Source: Paenibacillus silvestris
GTDB lineage: Bacteria > Bacillota > Bacilli > Paenibacillales > NBRC-103111
DNA length: 64,000 nt
Reading direction: 5' to 3'
Assembly: GCF_009882985.1 (NCBI RefSeq)
Contig: NZ_WTUZ01000021.1
Coordinates: forward strand, 107,508 to 171,507
Position 1 is the first letter of the stretch; each line of letters opens with the position of its first letter. This document shows, piece by piece, positions 63,875-64,000 of the stretch. The position numbers and the translations under genes are program-made. A model generated the notes under the pieces. The model saw nothing but the letters and a program-made list of their open reading frames with translations, made no database searches and was not told the origin of the DNA.

Positions 63875-64000
63875 ACCAACACCAACACCAACACCAACAC
63901 CAACACCAACACCAACACCAACACCAACACCAACACCAACACCAACACCAACACCAACACCAACACCAACACCAACACCAACACCAACACCAACACCAAC
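63875..64000. repeat. Perfect ACCAAC hexanucleotide array, 21 copies, running off the window
   Basis: 21 uninterrupted copies of ACCAAC (126 bases). The minus strand reads GGTGTTGGTGTTGG, which has evenly spaced GG pairs. An in-frame minus-strand reading (Val-Gly repeats) is open from the window end to a stop at 63776-63778, but no start lies inside the window. Confidence 0.95.

Noticed and set aside
63776..64000. Minus-strand open frame through the hexamer array (Val-Gly repeats)
   Set aside because: No start within the window and the array is open in several frames by its nature; it cannot be called a gene without the sequence beyond 64000.

Overview
The window looks like chromosomal DNA of a Paenibacillus-type bacterium (Bacillota, Paenibacillaceae). 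The evidence is strong AGGAGG-type ribosome binding sites, a T-box leader in front of argS, intrinsic terminators after most operons, spore-former families (YheC/D-like ATP-grasp, YmaF, YitT, DUF2536, PpsR) and many glycan-degrading enzymes. I see no rRNA, tRNA, IS element, prophage or CRISPR array. The species is an inference.

Layout. 1-2053: the end of a GH88 unsaturated glucuronyl hydrolase gene and a DUF2264 gene. 2160-5101: a PucR-family regulator (AdeR-like) and alanine dehydrogenase. 5205-9032: a YitT membrane protein, a MITE-like repeat between two near-identical hairpins, then metN-metI-metQ on the minus strand. 9268-11922: a large protein of unknown function and a CE7 esterase. 11976-15902: DUF2536 protein and a heterodimeric ABC exporter (YheI/YheH type). 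16131-19647: a possible leader peptide, a PLP-dependent decarboxylase and a chemoreceptor in one operon. 19888-20133: a deletion scar that joins the start of a response regulator to the end of its histidine kinase. 20162-23830: lipoprotein, DUF2157 membrane protein and EamA transporter. 23880-26040: T-box (specifier CGG, Arg) and argS. 26162-27264: two tiny basic proteins and a hypothetical protein. 27362-29832 (minus): threonine synthase, then panD with an ATP-grasp gene. 30009-36334: FetAB-like ABC system, TauE/SafE, MFS, MHYT-PAS, HAD and GNAT proteins.

36867-40492 is a complete fixABCX operon (electron-transferring flavoprotein, quinone reductase-like flavoprotein, ferredoxin-like protein) preceded by an FNR/CRP-type palindrome and a cre match. 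40654-46713 holds a GH36 alpha-galactosidase, DinB, an AraC regulator and a divergent isomerase/dehydrogenase pair. 46947-56885 holds two paralogous LtaS-like sulfatase-fold enzymes flanking a second YitT, a two-component system, a CPBP protease, an aldose epimerase and YmaF. 57050-63149 holds a Tet(L)-like MFS exporter, a DsbA/FrnE protein, an AraC regulator divergent from a GH42 beta-galactosidase, and PpsR.

The last 790 bases are unlike the rest. They have no convincing gene, an extreme excess of C over G on the plus strand, a degenerate 54-base tandem repeat, and a perfect ACCAAC hexamer array (21 copies) running off the end of the window. The main points for follow-up are this tail, the RR-HK deletion fusion, the fixABCX control region, the non-ATG/GTG/TTG starts on two ABC ATPase genes, the panD/ATP-grasp pair, and two families of intergenic repeats.
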